DNA of 27,142 nucleotides. It comes from an uncultured Propionivibrio sp. Its GTDB lineage: Bacteria; Pseudomonadota; Gammaproteobacteria; Burkholderiales; Rhodocyclaceae. Below the pieces are notes generated by a model. That model saw only the letters and a program-made list of their open reading frames with translations, searched no databases and was not told the DNA's origin. Shown here in pieces: positions 7,453 to 15,707 of this stretch. A program made the position numbers and the translations under genes. The DNA is taken from the NCBI GenBank assembly GCA_938040985.1, contig CALHZD010000080.1, positions 1 through 27,142 on the forward strand, written 5' to 3'. How positions within the stretch are numbered: the first letter of the stretch is position 1; each line of letters begins with the position of its first letter.

Positions 7453-7986
7453 ATGCGCTTCATGCGGAAACTGTACGACAATTTCGAGGCCTATATTTGC
7501 GTCATGCTGCTGGCCGTCATGATTCTTTGCCTGACCTTGCAAGTGGTCATCCGCATCGTTTCCGGCGGTTCCCTGGCTTGGGCCGAAGAAATGAGCCGTT
7601 TCTGCTTCATTGGCACGGTGTATCTGGGCACGGCCGTTGCGGCGCAACGGCTGGCGCATGTGCGTGTCACCGCACAGTTCATGCTGATGCCGGTCAAAGC
7701 ACGGCTGGCTTTCCGCATCTTTGCAGACCTCATCCTGATCGGATTTAACCTCTCGCTCGCCTACCTGTCCGCGGGCTTCGTCGCCGAAGCCGTGGAGTTC
7801 GGCGAAATTTCGGCAACACTGGGCATCAACATCGCTTATGTGGAAGCGGTCATCCCCATTGGTGCCTTGCTCATGTCGTGGCGCATCGTGGAAAGCTACC
7901 TCATCCGTATGAAAAACAGGCGGCTCTATGAACTGGTGGCGCTGGAAACGGAAATGGGCATTCCCGCCGAGGAGAACGCATCATGA
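7453..7986 (+). CDS. dctQ: TRAP transporter small membrane subunit, DctQ family
   Basis: Four-helix small permease subunit linking receptor and large subunit. The protein shows hydrophobic segments at about residues 15-35, 50-70, 88-112 and 128-148. It carries the family pattern SLAWAEEMSRFCFIGTVYLGTAVAAQRLAHVRV, where WAEE and the following acidic/basic residues are typical. I choose the ATG at 7453 (177 residues) because CGGAG lies 8 nt upstream. An in-frame ATG at 7408 is possible but sits right against the dctP-dctQ hairpin. It ends in a 4-bp ATGA overlap with dctM. Confidence 0.9.
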   Translation: MRFMRKLYDNFEAYICVMLLAVMILCLTLQVVIRIVSGGSLAWAEEMSRFCFIGTVYLGTAVAAQRLAHVRVTAQFMLMPVKARLAFRIFADLILIGFNLSLAYLSAGFVAEAVEFGEISATLGINIAYVEAVIPIGALLMSWRIVESYLIRMKNRRLYELVALETEMGIPAEENAS

Positions 7987-9278
7987 GTATCCTCTCCATT
8001 GCCCTCATTGCCATGTTTGTCCTCTTCCTGCTCGGACTGCCCATCTACGCGGCGCTGACCATTGCGGCATCCATCGCACTGCTGACGAGCGATATATTGC
8101 CCCTCTCGGTCATCCACTCCTCGCTGTTCGACGGCCTGAATATCTTTCCGCTCCTGGCGATTCCCTGTTTCATCGTCGCCGGCGGCCTGATGGAACGCGG
8201 CAACATCACCAATCAGATCATCAATGTTGTGCGCGCCCTGGTCGGACGCCTGTACGGCGGGATCGGCATCACCACCATCCTGGCATGCGCCGTATTTGCC
8301 TCGATTACCGGCTCGGCGACCAGTACGGTAGCCGCCGTGGGCGCCATCATGGTCCCCGCCATGATGCGCAACAATTACAGCCCGCGTTACGCCGGTGCTG
8401 CCGCGGCGACGGGCGGCACCATCGGCATCCTGATTCCGCCGAGCAACCCGATGATTCTGTACGCGATCATCGCCAACGTTTCCATCACCGGCATGTTCTC
8501 CGCCGGTTTCCTGCCGGGCGCCATCATGGCGGCCGCGCTTTCGTTCACGGCCTGGCTGCTAGCCAAACGCAACGGTTTCAAGGCGGACGAATCGGTAGAG
8601 AGTTTTTCCCTGAAGGCGTTTCTCGGCATCTGCCGCCAGTCCTTTTTCTCGCTCGCCACCGTGGTCATTGTGCTCGGCTCCATCTATTCCGGCCTGGCCA
8701 CGCCTGTCGAAGCCTCCATCGTCGCCGTGCTCTGGGCGCTATTCGTCGGCTTTGTGGTCAATCGCAGTCTGACCTTGCGCGATATTTACGATTCCTTGAT
8801 GGAAGGCGTCATGCTCTGCGGCGCCATTACCATCATCGTCGGCGCTTCCACGCTGTTCGGCAAAATCCTGACCTACGAAGAAGCGCCCACGCGGCTCGCC
8901 GCCTTCATGGTCTCGATCACCGACAACAAGCACTTCATCATGCTGCTCATCGTCGCCCTGCTGTACGTACTCGGCATGTTCATGGAAACGCTGGCGACGG
9001 TCATCCTGGTCACGCCGGTGCTGGTGCCCGTGCTGGCGCAGCTCGACATCAACCCGATCCACTTCGGCGTCGTCATGGTCATGGCAAACGAGGTCGGCCT
9101 GCTGACGCCGCCCATGGGCGTCAACCTGTTTGTTGCCTCGCGGCTCAGCGGCGTGTCGGTCGAACGGCTCTCCATCTCCGTGCTGCCGTACATCCTCGCC
9201 ATGACGCTGGTCATCCTGCTGACCGTATTCTGCGAACCGATTTCGACGATTATCCCAACCTGGCTCGGCTTCAACTGA
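7983..9278 (+). CDS. dctM: TRAP transporter large permease subunit, DctM family
   Basis: Sodium-driven carrier subunit with about 12 hydrophobic segments over 431 residues, the normal family length. Diagnostic stretches include GSATSTVAAVGAIMVPAM, ATGGTIGILIPPSNPMILYA and the C-terminal EVGLLTPPMGVNLFVASRLSGV, the paired GxxxPPS/PPMG motifs of the two inverted-repeat halves. GAGGAGAA lies upstream of the ATG, which overlaps the dctQ stop. With dctP and dctQ it makes a complete three-gene transporter. Substrate is not given by the sequence; context suggests an acid sugar feeding the IolC/MmsA enzymes next door. Confidence 0.95.
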   Translation: MSILSIALIAMFVLFLLGLPIYAALTIAASIALLTSDILPLSVIHSSLFDGLNIFPLLAIPCFIVAGGLMERGNITNQIINVVRALVGRLYGGIGITTILACAVFASITGSATSTVAAVGAIMVPAMMRNNYSPRYAGAAAATGGTIGILIPPSNPMILYAIIANVSITGMFSAGFLPGAIMAAALSFTAWLLAKRNGFKADESVESFSLKAFLGICRQSFFSLATVVIVLGSIYSGLATPVEASIVAVLWALFVGFVVNRSLTLRDIYDSLMEGVMLCGAITIIVGASTLFGKILTYEEAPTRLAAFMVSITDNKHFIMLLIVALLYVLGMFMETLATVILVTPVLVPVLAQLDINPIHFGVVMVMANEVGLLTPPMGVNLFVASRLSGVSVERLSISVLPYILAMTLVILLTVFCEPISTIIPTWLGFN

Positions 9279-9341
9279 CCGGCTGATGTGGGCAGGCCTG
9301 CGCGCCCCTAAATACGCGGGCTTGCGCGACCCTCTAGCCCA

Positions 9342-9370
9342 ATAAATACGGGGCATTGCGGGCAGCGCGC
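9342..9370 (+). repeat. Dispersed intergenic repeat, copy 2
   Basis: The segment contains ATAAATACGGGG then CATTGCGGGCAGCGCGC, aligning with the cores at 4630, 15708 and 27058. A second partial unit, CTAAATACGCGGGCTTGCG, sits just upstream at about 9308-9326. The 292-bp gap 9279-9570 holds these units and the bidirectional terminator; no gene is seen. Confidence 0.6.
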
Positions 9371-9435
9371 TCAAAACCACATCAAAGCCCATTCAGCCCG
9401 TTCGGCCCATTCCAAAACCACTCCCCAATAGGCCA

Positions 9436-9480
9436 AAAAGCGCACCGCCGGATTACCGGCCGTGCGCCTTTCATTTTTTC
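9436..9480. terminator. Bidirectional terminator between dctM and mmsA
   Basis: GCGCACCGCCGG (9440-9451) pairs with CCGGCCGTGCGC (9456-9467) with one mismatch around ATTA. It is followed on the plus strand by CTTTCATTTTTT and on the minus strand by CTTTTTGG. It lies between the convergent stop codons at 9278 and 9571 and can serve both. Confidence 0.8.
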
Positions 9481-9570
9481 CGCACTCCTGCACGCCCCAT
9501 ACGCCGTACATTGGTGGTGCGCTCAGGCAGGCGGCTGCAACCCTTGGCCTGCCCGCCTGCGCTAGAACGT

Positions 9571-11088
9571 TTAGCTGCGCGTCAGCGTGCCGTCCCAGGT
9601 GGACACCGCCTTTTGGGCGTCTTCTTCAGTGAACCAGACGGAAGTGACCGTTTTCGTTTCGGTATAAAAGGCCACGCCGTCCTTGCCCATCGCGTGCAGG
9701 TCACCAAAAAACGATTTTTTATGGCCGGCAAACGGGAAAATCGAATACGGCACCGGAATCCCGACGTTGACGCCGACCATGCCGCCATGCGTGCGTCTGG
9801 CAAATTCCCGCGCATAACGCCCGGAACGGGTATAGATGCAGGAACCGTTGGCAAAAGGATTGGCGTTCATGATCGCCAAGCCTTCCTCGAAGTCCCGGAT
9901 ACGCTTGACGCAAGTCACAGGGCCGAAGATTTCCTCGTTGCCGACGGCGTGCTCCGGCTTGACATGGTCAAAGATGGTGGGGCCGACGAAATAGCCGTTC
10001 TCGCAGCCCGGCACCTTGACGCCGCGGCCGTCGAGCACCAGCTTCGCGCCTTCCTCGACGCCACGGGCAATCCAGTTTTCTACTGACTGCTTCTGCGCCG
10101 CCGAAACCAAAGGCCCCAGCTGCGAATCCGGCAGGTAGGCCGCACCCAGTTTGAGTTCCAGGGCTTTCTTTTTAAGCAGCGCCACAAAATCATCGGCAAT
10201 CGATTCCTGCACGCAGACGACGGGCAACGCCATGCAACGCTGGCCGGCGCAGCCGTAGGTCGAATTGATCACGCCGGCGACCGTGCGTTCCAGCACGCAG
10301 TCTTCAAGCACCAGCGCATGATTCTTAGCTTCGCACAAAGCCTGTACACGCTTGCCGGCGGCGGCGGCCGTCCCGTAGATATGCTGGCCGACCGACGTCG
10401 AGCCGACGAAGGAGATGCCTTTGACCAGCGGGTTGGCGAGCAGCGAATCGGCCTCGACGCGCGAACAGGTCACGAGATTGACAACGCCCTTGGGCAAACC
10501 GGCCTCGATCAGCAATTCCAGCATGCGCATCGAGGTTTGCGGCACCATGGACGCCGCCTTGAGCACGAACGTATTGCCGGTCGTAATGCAGAAAGGCAGC
10601 ATCCAGCCCATCGGAATCATGGCCGGGAAATTGTACGGCGCGATGCCGACAAAAACGCCCAGCGGCTCACGGTAGGAGACGGTGTCGTAACCGCTGGCGA
10701 CGTTCATGCAGGTATCGCCCTGCATCAGGTAGTGCGTCGCGCAGGCACATTCGACGACTTCGATCGCCTTGAGCACGTCGCCGCGCGCTTCGCTGACGAC
10801 CTTGCCCATTTCTGTGGCCAGCAGCTCCGTCAGTTCATCGAGATGCCTGTCAAGCAGGGATTTGAAGCGGAACATCAACTGAATCCGCTGCGGAATCGGT
10901 GTCTCCGCCCAGGCCGGGAAAGCGGCGGCGGCGGCGCTAACCGCCGCATCGACCTCATCCTGCGTGCAGCAGGGCGCTTCGGCAATCTGCACGCCGGTAC
11001 TCGGATTCATCACGGGCATATATTTTCCCGTTGCGGACGCCAGCCATTCGTTATTGATGCAATATTTGAGTCGCTTGATTTCGGCCAT
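9571..11088 (-). CDS. mmsA: CoA-acylating (methyl)malonate-semialdehyde dehydrogenase
   Basis: Aldehyde dehydrogenase superfamily enzyme of the MmsA/IolA branch. It oxidises malonate semialdehyde to acetyl-CoA and CO2 (or methylmalonate semialdehyde to propionyl-CoA) with NAD and CoA. The 505-residue protein shows PYNFPAMIPMGWMLPFCI, GNTFVLKAAS, SFVGSTSVGQHIY and the catalytic YGCAGQRCMALPVV with nucleophile C285. GQRCMA is diagnostic of this branch. The ATG at 11088 is chosen for GAGGAA 8 nt upstream. It is transcribed alone, divergent from the regulator and iolC, with an operator-like palindrome upstream. Context favours the inositol-type malonate-semialdehyde role over valine catabolism. 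Confidence 0.93.
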   Translation of the reverse strand: MAEIKRLKYCINNEWLASATGKYMPVMNPSTGVQIAEAPCCTQDEVDAAVSAAAAAFPAWAETPIPQRIQLMFRFKSLLDRHLDELTELLATEMGKVVSEARGDVLKAIEVVECACATHYLMQGDTCMNVASGYDTVSYREPLGVFVGIAPYNFPAMIPMGWMLPFCITTGNTFVLKAASMVPQTSMRMLELLIEAGLPKGVVNLVTCSRVEADSLLANPLVKGISFVGSTSVGQHIYGTAAAAGKRVQALCEAKNHALVLEDCVLERTVAGVINSTYGCAGQRCMALPVVCVQESIADDFVALLKKKALELKLGAAYLPDSQLGPLVSAAQKQSVENWIARGVEEGAKLVLDGRGVKVPGCENGYFVGPTIFDHVKPEHAVGNEEIFGPVTCVKRIRDFEEGLAIMNANPFANGSCIYTRSGRYAREFARRTHGGMVGVNVGIPVPYSIFPFAGHKKSFFGDLHAMGKDGVAFYTETKTVTSVWFTEEDAQKAVSTWDGTLTRS

Positions 11089-11191
11089 GTTGATATTCCT
11101 CGCTTGAAAAATCACGGTGGGATAAGTCTCGAAAGAGAGGCGGTTTTTTCAAACATAGCGCCCTTCACGCCGGATTGCAACTTTTTTTCTT

Positions 11192-11223
11192 TTTATACAC
11201 ACAAAATAAAATATTTTTTCTAT
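11192..11223 (-). promoter_or_regulatory. Operator copy 3 with candidate mmsA promoter
   Basis: On the minus strand 11223-11206 reads ATAGAA-AAAATA-TTTTAT, the regulon palindrome with one mismatch in the right half. A TATAAA (11197-11192) follows and could be the mmsA -10, with only a weak -35 (GAAAAA) 17 bp upstream. The operator would then cover the spacer. It lies 118 bp upstream of the mmsA start. The rest of the 341-bp gap 11089-11429 holds the regulator promoter and no gene. Confidence 0.55.
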
Positions 11224-11304
11224 TTCGCTGCTGTTCCGATGCATCGACAATGCCTAAGCCGCATCTCAGCGCCCTTCTCTTCCGCTTTTTCTCGCTTTTT
11301 CTGT

Positions 11305-11333
11305 TTGACAGACGCGCCCGGCTTCCTTAGATT
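11305..11333 (+). promoter_or_regulatory. Sigma70 promoter for the rpiR-iolC operon
   Basis: TTGACA (11305-11310) and TAGATT (11328-11333) are spaced by 17 bp, about 97 bp upstream of the regulator start. No copy of the ATAGAA palindrome overlaps it. The regulator and iolC may therefore be expressed without the repression seen at the other three promoters. Confidence 0.65.
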
Positions 11334-11429
11334 GCCCGCATGAGCAGCCGGCATTCCATCGCCCCATGACCGCATTGTTCCGCCGTTCCATCCTTGGCAT
11401 GAGACGCGCACACGCGCATAAATACGCTT

Positions 11430-12299
11430 ATGGCACAACAAGAAAACAGCATCGAAGACCTGATCCAGCACATTGCGCAGGCCTATGAGAGCCTTCCCAA
11501 GCAATTGAAATCGATTGCGCAATACGTCACGCAGCATCGCCAGAATATGGTCGTCGCCCGCATTCTCGACGTCGCCCATGCCTGCGACGTACAGCCGTCG
11601 GCCGTCGTGCGCTTCGCCCAGCGCTTCGGATTTTCCGGATTCTCCGAATTGCAGGCGGTATTCCGCGACGCCTACGCCAGCGGCGCTGCGGAAGCGGGAT
11701 ACCGGCAGCGCATTCAGGCCGTCATCAGCGAACATACGGCGCAGATGCGCAGCGCCGAACTGGCGCGCGGTTTCATGCAAAGCTGCCAGAACGGCATCGC
11801 CGCACTCAGCCAGGAATTTGACGAAGCCGCCTTTGAACGCGCGGTCAGCATTCTTCAGGAAGCGCATCACATTTACATCATGGGGGTGCGCCGAATGTAC
11901 CCCGTCGCCGCCTATCTGAGCTATACGCTGTCGCACACAAACAAGCGCGTCGCCCTGATCGACGGCATGGGCGGCATGTTTCGGGAACAGGTAGGCGCAT
12001 TGGCTGCGGGGGATGCGTTGATTGCCATCAGCGTCGCGCCCTATGGCGCAGAAACCCGCCATTGCACCGAACTGGCCGCAGAACGCGGCGCCGACATTAT
12101 CGCCATTACCGACAGCTCGCTCTCGCCGATTGCCCGGCTCGCCGCCGCGACGCTCAGGGTGGAAGAACCAGAAACCTACTTCTTCCGGGCACTGTCCAGC
12201 ATGATGTGCCTGGCGCAATCATTGTTCCTCGCCCTGGCCTACCGGCTTGAACTCGACCTGGACGCACCGCCCGCCATGCCGGCAAAAACCGGCGCCTAG
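11430..12299 (+). CDS. RpiR-family transcriptional regulator (HTH + SIS domain)
   Basis: A 289-residue regulator. Residues about 5-80 form the HTH_6 DNA-binding domain (LPKQLKSIAQYVTQHRQNMVVARILDVAHACDVQPSAVVRFAQRFGFSGFSELQ, with the typical SAVVRFAQ recognition helix). Residues about 125-265 form a SIS sugar-phosphate-binding domain (HHIYIMGVRRMYPVAAYL, DALIAISVAPYGAETRHC, ADIIAITDSSLSPIA). Such proteins sense a phosphorylated sugar of the pathway they control. It probably binds the ATAGAA-N6-TTCTAT sites in front of dctP, mmsA and the transaldolase gene. iolC follows after 30 bp. The ribosome site before the ATG is weak. Confidence 0.9.
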   Translation: MAQQENSIEDLIQHIAQAYESLPKQLKSIAQYVTQHRQNMVVARILDVAHACDVQPSAVVRFAQRFGFSGFSELQAVFRDAYASGAAEAGYRQRIQAVISEHTAQMRSAELARGFMQSCQNGIAALSQEFDEAAFERAVSILQEAHHIYIMGVRRMYPVAAYLSYTLSHTNKRVALIDGMGGMFREQVGALAAGDALIAISVAPYGAETRHCTELAAERGADIIAITDSSLSPIARLAAATLRVEEPETYFFRALSSMMCLAQSLFLALAYRLELDLDAPPAMPAKTGA

Positions 12300-12329
12300 T
12301 CCGGCGCATCCCAAGGCAGGAGGGCTGCG

Positions 12330-14282
12330 ATGAAAAACAAAACACAATTTGCCGCAGGACGCCGCTTTGAGATTGCCTCGATCGGCCGTCTTGCGGTCGA
12401 TCTGTACGCCAACCAGTACGGCTGCGACCTTGAAAACGTCTCCACCTTCGCCAAATACCTGGGCGGCTCCTCAGGCAATGTCGCTTTTGGCTGCGCGCGC
12501 TTCGGTTTACGTAGCGCGATGATTACCCGCGTCGGCAACGAGCAGATGGGGCGCTTTCTCATCAAAACGCTGGCTGACGAAGGCTGTGACGTTTCGCAGA
12601 TCAAGGTCGATCCGGAACGGATGACGGCGCTCGCCATTCTCGGCATCAAGGATCGGCAGACCTTTCCCCTGCTCTTTTACCGCGATAACTGCGCCGACAT
12701 GGCTTTTGGTCCGGAAGATGTCAACGAAGCCTTCATCGCCGATTGCATGGCGCTGCATATCACCGGCACACATTTTTCGACGCCGCGCGTGCGCTCCGGC
12801 AGCCTGCTGGCGCTGGAATACGCCCGCCGGCACAATGTCCGCACCTTGCTCGACATTGACTTCCGCCCCGTTTTATGGGGGCTGACGACACCGGGCGACG
12901 GCGAAACGCGCTATATCCCAAGCCTGGCGGTCACGCGCCATTTTCAGGAAATCCTGCCGCATTTCGACCTCATCGTCGGCACGGAAGAAGAATTCAACAT
13001 TGCCGGCGGCGCCCAGGATCTGCGCGCATCCCTGCAAGCCGTGCGCAAGCTGACGCCGGCCACCCTCGTCATCAAACTGGGGGCGCGGGGTTGTGCGGTC
13101 ATCGAAGACGAGATTCCGGCATGTCTTGACCAGGCCTTCTCCGTCCCCAGCCCGCGCGTCGAAGTGCTCAACCTGCTCGGCGCCGGCGATGCCTTTCTCG
13201 CCGGCTTCCTCTCCGGCTGGCTGCGCGGAGCGGACTACGGCGCCTGCTGCCGGCGCGGCAACGCCAGCGGCGCGCTGGTCGTCGCGCGCCATGCCTGCGC
13301 GCCCGCCATGCCGACCGAAGCCGAATTGGACTATTTTCTCGCGCATGCCGACCGCCTGACCGAGCCGGCGCACGACCTCACCCTGAACTGGCTGCACCAC
13401 GTCACGCCCAAACGGCGCATCTGGAACGAGGTTTTCATCTTCGCTTTTGACCATCGCAGCCAGCTTTATGAACTGGCACGCCAGGCGGGCGTTTCAGAAA
13501 AGCGGCTGCCGCATCTGAAAAAACTGCTGGTCGACACCGTCGCGCTGACGGAAGAACGGCTTGGCCTGGCAGGCCGCATCGGCGCGCTGATCGACGACCT
13601 GTACGGCGAAGACGCACTGCATGCCGCCACAGGCCGTGGCTGGTGGATCGGCCGGCCGGTCGAACGGCCGGAATCGAACCCGGTTGTTTTCGAGGCCGTC
13701 GGCCCCATCGCCGCCGTACTCGAACACTGGCCCAAAGAACAGATCGTCAAATGCCTGGTGTTTTACCATCCTGACGACCCTGCCCCGCGCCGGCAGGCGC
13801 AGGAAAATCAGATGCGCACCTTGAGCGAGGCCGCCACCAGCAGCGGTCATGAACTCCTGCTCGAACTGATCCCGGCCATCCCCGGCGATCCCAGTCACGA
13901 GGCGCCCGGCAACGACGATAGCGTCATCCGCGCCATGACCCGTTTTTACGATCTCGGCATCCGCCCCGACTGGTGGAAGCTGCCGCCGCAAAGCGCCGAG
14001 AACTGGCAACGCATCGACACGCTGATTGCGCAGCGCGACCCCTACAGCCGGGGCGTCGTCATGCTCGGTCTCAACGTACCGATCGAACGGCTGATCACAG
14101 CCTTCGCCGAAGCACGCCACAGCCGCAGTTGCCGCGGTTTTGCCGTCGGCCGCAGCATCTTCCACGCGCCCGCGCAGGACTGGTTGCACAGCCGCATCGA
14201 TGATGCCGAACTCATCCGGCGCTGCTGTACGAGTTTTGAACGCTTAATCCGCGCCTGGCAGGTCATTCACGCCGATCACTGA
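12330..14282 (+). CDS. iolC: Bifunctional 5-dehydro-2-deoxygluconokinase / DUF2090 aldolase
   Basis: A two-domain enzyme of 650 residues. Residues about 10-335 are a PfkB-family sugar kinase: SIGRLAVDLYANQYG, the GGSSGNVAFGCARFG substrate loop, and NLLGAGDAFLAGF with catalytic D287 in the GAGD anion hole. Residues about 365-645 are a DUF2090 domain (FIFAFDHRSQLYELA, ...PDWWKLPP with K550 a candidate Schiff-base lysine, and CRGFAVGRSIF). Together they phosphorylate 5-dehydro-2-deoxygluconate and split the phosphate into DHAP and malonate semialdehyde. This is known for IolC with the aldolase domain replacing IolJ. GGCAGGAGG precedes the ATG. Product fits the neighbouring MmsA. No frameshift separates the halves; the fusion is normal in proteobacteria. 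Confidence 0.9.
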   Translation: MKNKTQFAAGRRFEIASIGRLAVDLYANQYGCDLENVSTFAKYLGGSSGNVAFGCARFGLRSAMITRVGNEQMGRFLIKTLADEGCDVSQIKVDPERMTALAILGIKDRQTFPLLFYRDNCADMAFGPEDVNEAFIADCMALHITGTHFSTPRVRSGSLLALEYARRHNVRTLLDIDFRPVLWGLTTPGDGETRYIPSLAVTRHFQEILPHFDLIVGTEEEFNIAGGAQDLRASLQAVRKLTPATLVIKLGARGCAVIEDEIPACLDQAFSVPSPRVEVLNLLGAGDAFLAGFLSGWLRGADYGACCRRGNASGALVVARHACAPAMPTEAELDYFLAHADRLTEPAHDLTLNWLHHVTPKRRIWNEVFIFAFDHRSQLYELARQAGVSEKRLPHLKKLLVDTVALTEERLGLAGRIGALIDDLYGEDALHAATGRGWWIGRPVERPESNPVVFEAVGPIAAVLEHWPKEQIVKCLVFYHPDDPAPRRQAQENQMRTLSEAATSSGHELLLELIPAIPGDPSHEAPGNDDSVIRAMTRFYDLGIRPDWWKLPPQSAENWQRIDTLIAQRDPYSRGVVMLGLNVPIERLITAFAEARHSRSCRGFAVGRSIFHAPAQDWLHSRIDDAELIRRCCTSFERLIRAWQVIHADH

Positions 14283-14335
14283 ACCGGTTTGGCACATGCC
14301 AATCATGCCGGGCGCGATCACGGCCAACGCCAAAA

Positions 14336-14353
14336 ATAGAATTTAATTTCTAT
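14336..14353 (+). promoter_or_regulatory. 18-bp palindromic operator, copy 2 (transaldolase gene)
   Basis: ATAGAA-TTTAAT-TTCTAT has the same arms and 6-bp centre as 5970-5987 and the same position, ending on the first T of the -35 hexamer. Confidence 0.75.
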
Positions 14354-14381
14354 TGACATTTAGTTTTAGAATATCTATTGT
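14353..14381 (+). promoter_or_regulatory. Sigma70 promoter of the transaldolase-family gene
   Basis: TTGACA (14353-14358) and TATTGT (14376-14381) are spaced by 17 bp. The promoter is nearly a duplicate of the one in front of dctP. It gives an approximately 100-nt leader and separates this gene from iolC, which ends at 14282. Confidence 0.78.
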
Positions 14382-14488
14382 CTAATCGACATCTCGGTGC
14401 GCACCCGGCGCATCGGCCGCCATCGATCATAGAAGCGCATGCCGGATGCCTGTTCTCCAGCCCTCAACTCCTCCTGAAAGGCAAGACG

Positions 14489-15598
14489 ATGAACGCTACC
14501 GCAAAACCGCAGGAATACGACACCTCTAGCCCGCTGTACCGCACCGTCAGCACCACGCCGACCGATTACTGGAACGACTCCTGCTCGCGTGAAGAACTGG
14601 TGTACGCCATTCGCAACGGCGCAGTCGGCGCAACGACCAACCCCAGCATCGTACTCAACGTACTCAAAAAAGAATTCGCCAACTGGAAAAAGACGCTGCT
14701 CGACATCATCGCCGCCCACCCGAGCGAAGCGGAAGACAAAATCGCCTGGCATTTGATCGAAGCGATCGGGCTGGAAGGCGCGGCCATGCTCCTGCCAATC
14801 TTCGAGCGCGAAAAAGGCCGCAAAGGGCGGCTCTCGATGCAGACCAGCCCGACCTTCTACCGCGACACGCAGGCGCTCGTCGAACAGGCTGTCCATTTTG
14901 ACGGACTGGCACCGAACATCCAGGTCAAAATACCGGTGACGGCGGCGGGGGTCAAAGCATTCGAGGAAGCGACCTACCGCGGCGTCACCATCAACGCCAC
15001 CGTCTCTTTCACCGTACCGCAGGCAATCGCCGTCGCCGAAGCCGTCGAGCGCGGCCTGCGCCACCGCGAGCAGGAAGGCAAACCGGTCGATCATCTCTTC
15101 CCGGCCTGCACGATCATGGTCGGCCGCCTTGATGACTGGATCAAAATTGCCGCCAGCCACGACGGCGTTCTGCTGACGCCCGGCGTAGCCGATTGGGCCG
15201 GCGTCGCCGCATTCAAAAAGGCCTACGGCATCTACCAGGCGCGCGGCTACCGCACCCGCCTGCTTTCCGCCGCTTACCGCAACCACCTGCACTGGTCGCA
15301 ATTCATCGGCGGCGATGTCATCCTGACGATTCCCTACGAATGGCAAAAACTCTTCAACACCTCATCGGTGGAAGTCAAGCCGCGCATGCAGGATCCCGTC
15401 GCCCCGCACATCATCGACGAGCTATACACCATGGTTCCGGATTTCCGCCGCGCTTACGATGAGGACGGCATGCGCATCGAAGAATTCGACACCTTCGGCG
15501 CCACCGCCCGCACGCTGCGCGTTTTCTGCGAGCACTACCACGAACTGCAAGGCATCGTGCGCGATGTCATGATTCCGAATCCGGACAAAAGACACTGA
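14489..15598 (+). CDS. Transaldolase-family protein, function unassigned
   Basis: A 369-residue class I aldolase of the transaldolase superfamily. Visible motifs are GATTNPSIVLNVLKK near residues 45-60, where typical transaldolases read DATTNPS, then the Schiff-base stretch NIQVKIPVTAAGVKAFEEA with the catalytic Lys, and INATVSFTVPQAIAVAEAVERGL. Later segments RTRLLSAAYRNHLHWSQFIGGDVILTIPYEWQ complete the barrel. It is longer than the fructose-6-phosphate aldolase group and unlike TalB. The ATG at 14489 has AAAGG upstream and leaves the promoter outside the gene. Its promoter and operator match those of the TRAP operon, so it serves the same substrate. The exact reaction is unknown to me. Confidence 0.8.
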   Translation: MNATAKPQEYDTSSPLYRTVSTTPTDYWNDSCSREELVYAIRNGAVGATTNPSIVLNVLKKEFANWKKTLLDIIAAHPSEAEDKIAWHLIEAIGLEGAAMLLPIFEREKGRKGRLSMQTSPTFYRDTQALVEQAVHFDGLAPNIQVKIPVTAAGVKAFEEATYRGVTINATVSFTVPQAIAVAEAVERGLRHREQEGKPVDHLFPACTIMVGRLDDWIKIAASHDGVLLTPGVADWAGVAAFKKAYGIYQARGYRTRLLSAAYRNHLHWSQFIGGDVILTIPYEWQKLFNTSSVEVKPRMQDPVAPHIIDELYTMVPDFRRAYDEDGMRIEEFDTFGATARTLRVFCEHYHELQGIVRDVMIPNPDKRH

Positions 15599-15616
15599 AG
15601 CATCGCCCCGGCACCC

Positions 15617-15640
15617 GCTGGGGCCGACGCCCAGCTTTTC
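15617..15640 (+). terminator. Candidate terminator after the transaldolase gene
   Basis: GCTGGG (15617-15622) pairs with CCCAGC (15630-15635) across a 7-nt loop, followed by TTTTC. The stem is short, so this is moderate evidence. Confidence 0.5.
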
Positions 15641-15707
15641 ATCACCCGTTACAGGCCGTCATGTAGACCGCCCGGAAAAAGCGGCGGCCAGCAGCCTCAG
15701 CGTTCAT

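Noticed and set aside
7928..9286. 452-codon open frame overlapping dctM in another frame
   Set aside because: His/Arg-rich shadow of dctM; dctM itself has clear family motifs and a good start.
9511..10086. Plus-strand open frames across mmsA
   Set aside because: Composition-driven shadows opposite a well-supported dehydrogenase; no family motifs or ribosome sites.
12330..14282. Possible frameshift joining of separate kinase and aldolase genes
   Set aside because: One uninterrupted frame covers both domains and such IolC-DUF2090 fusions are normal in proteobacteria.
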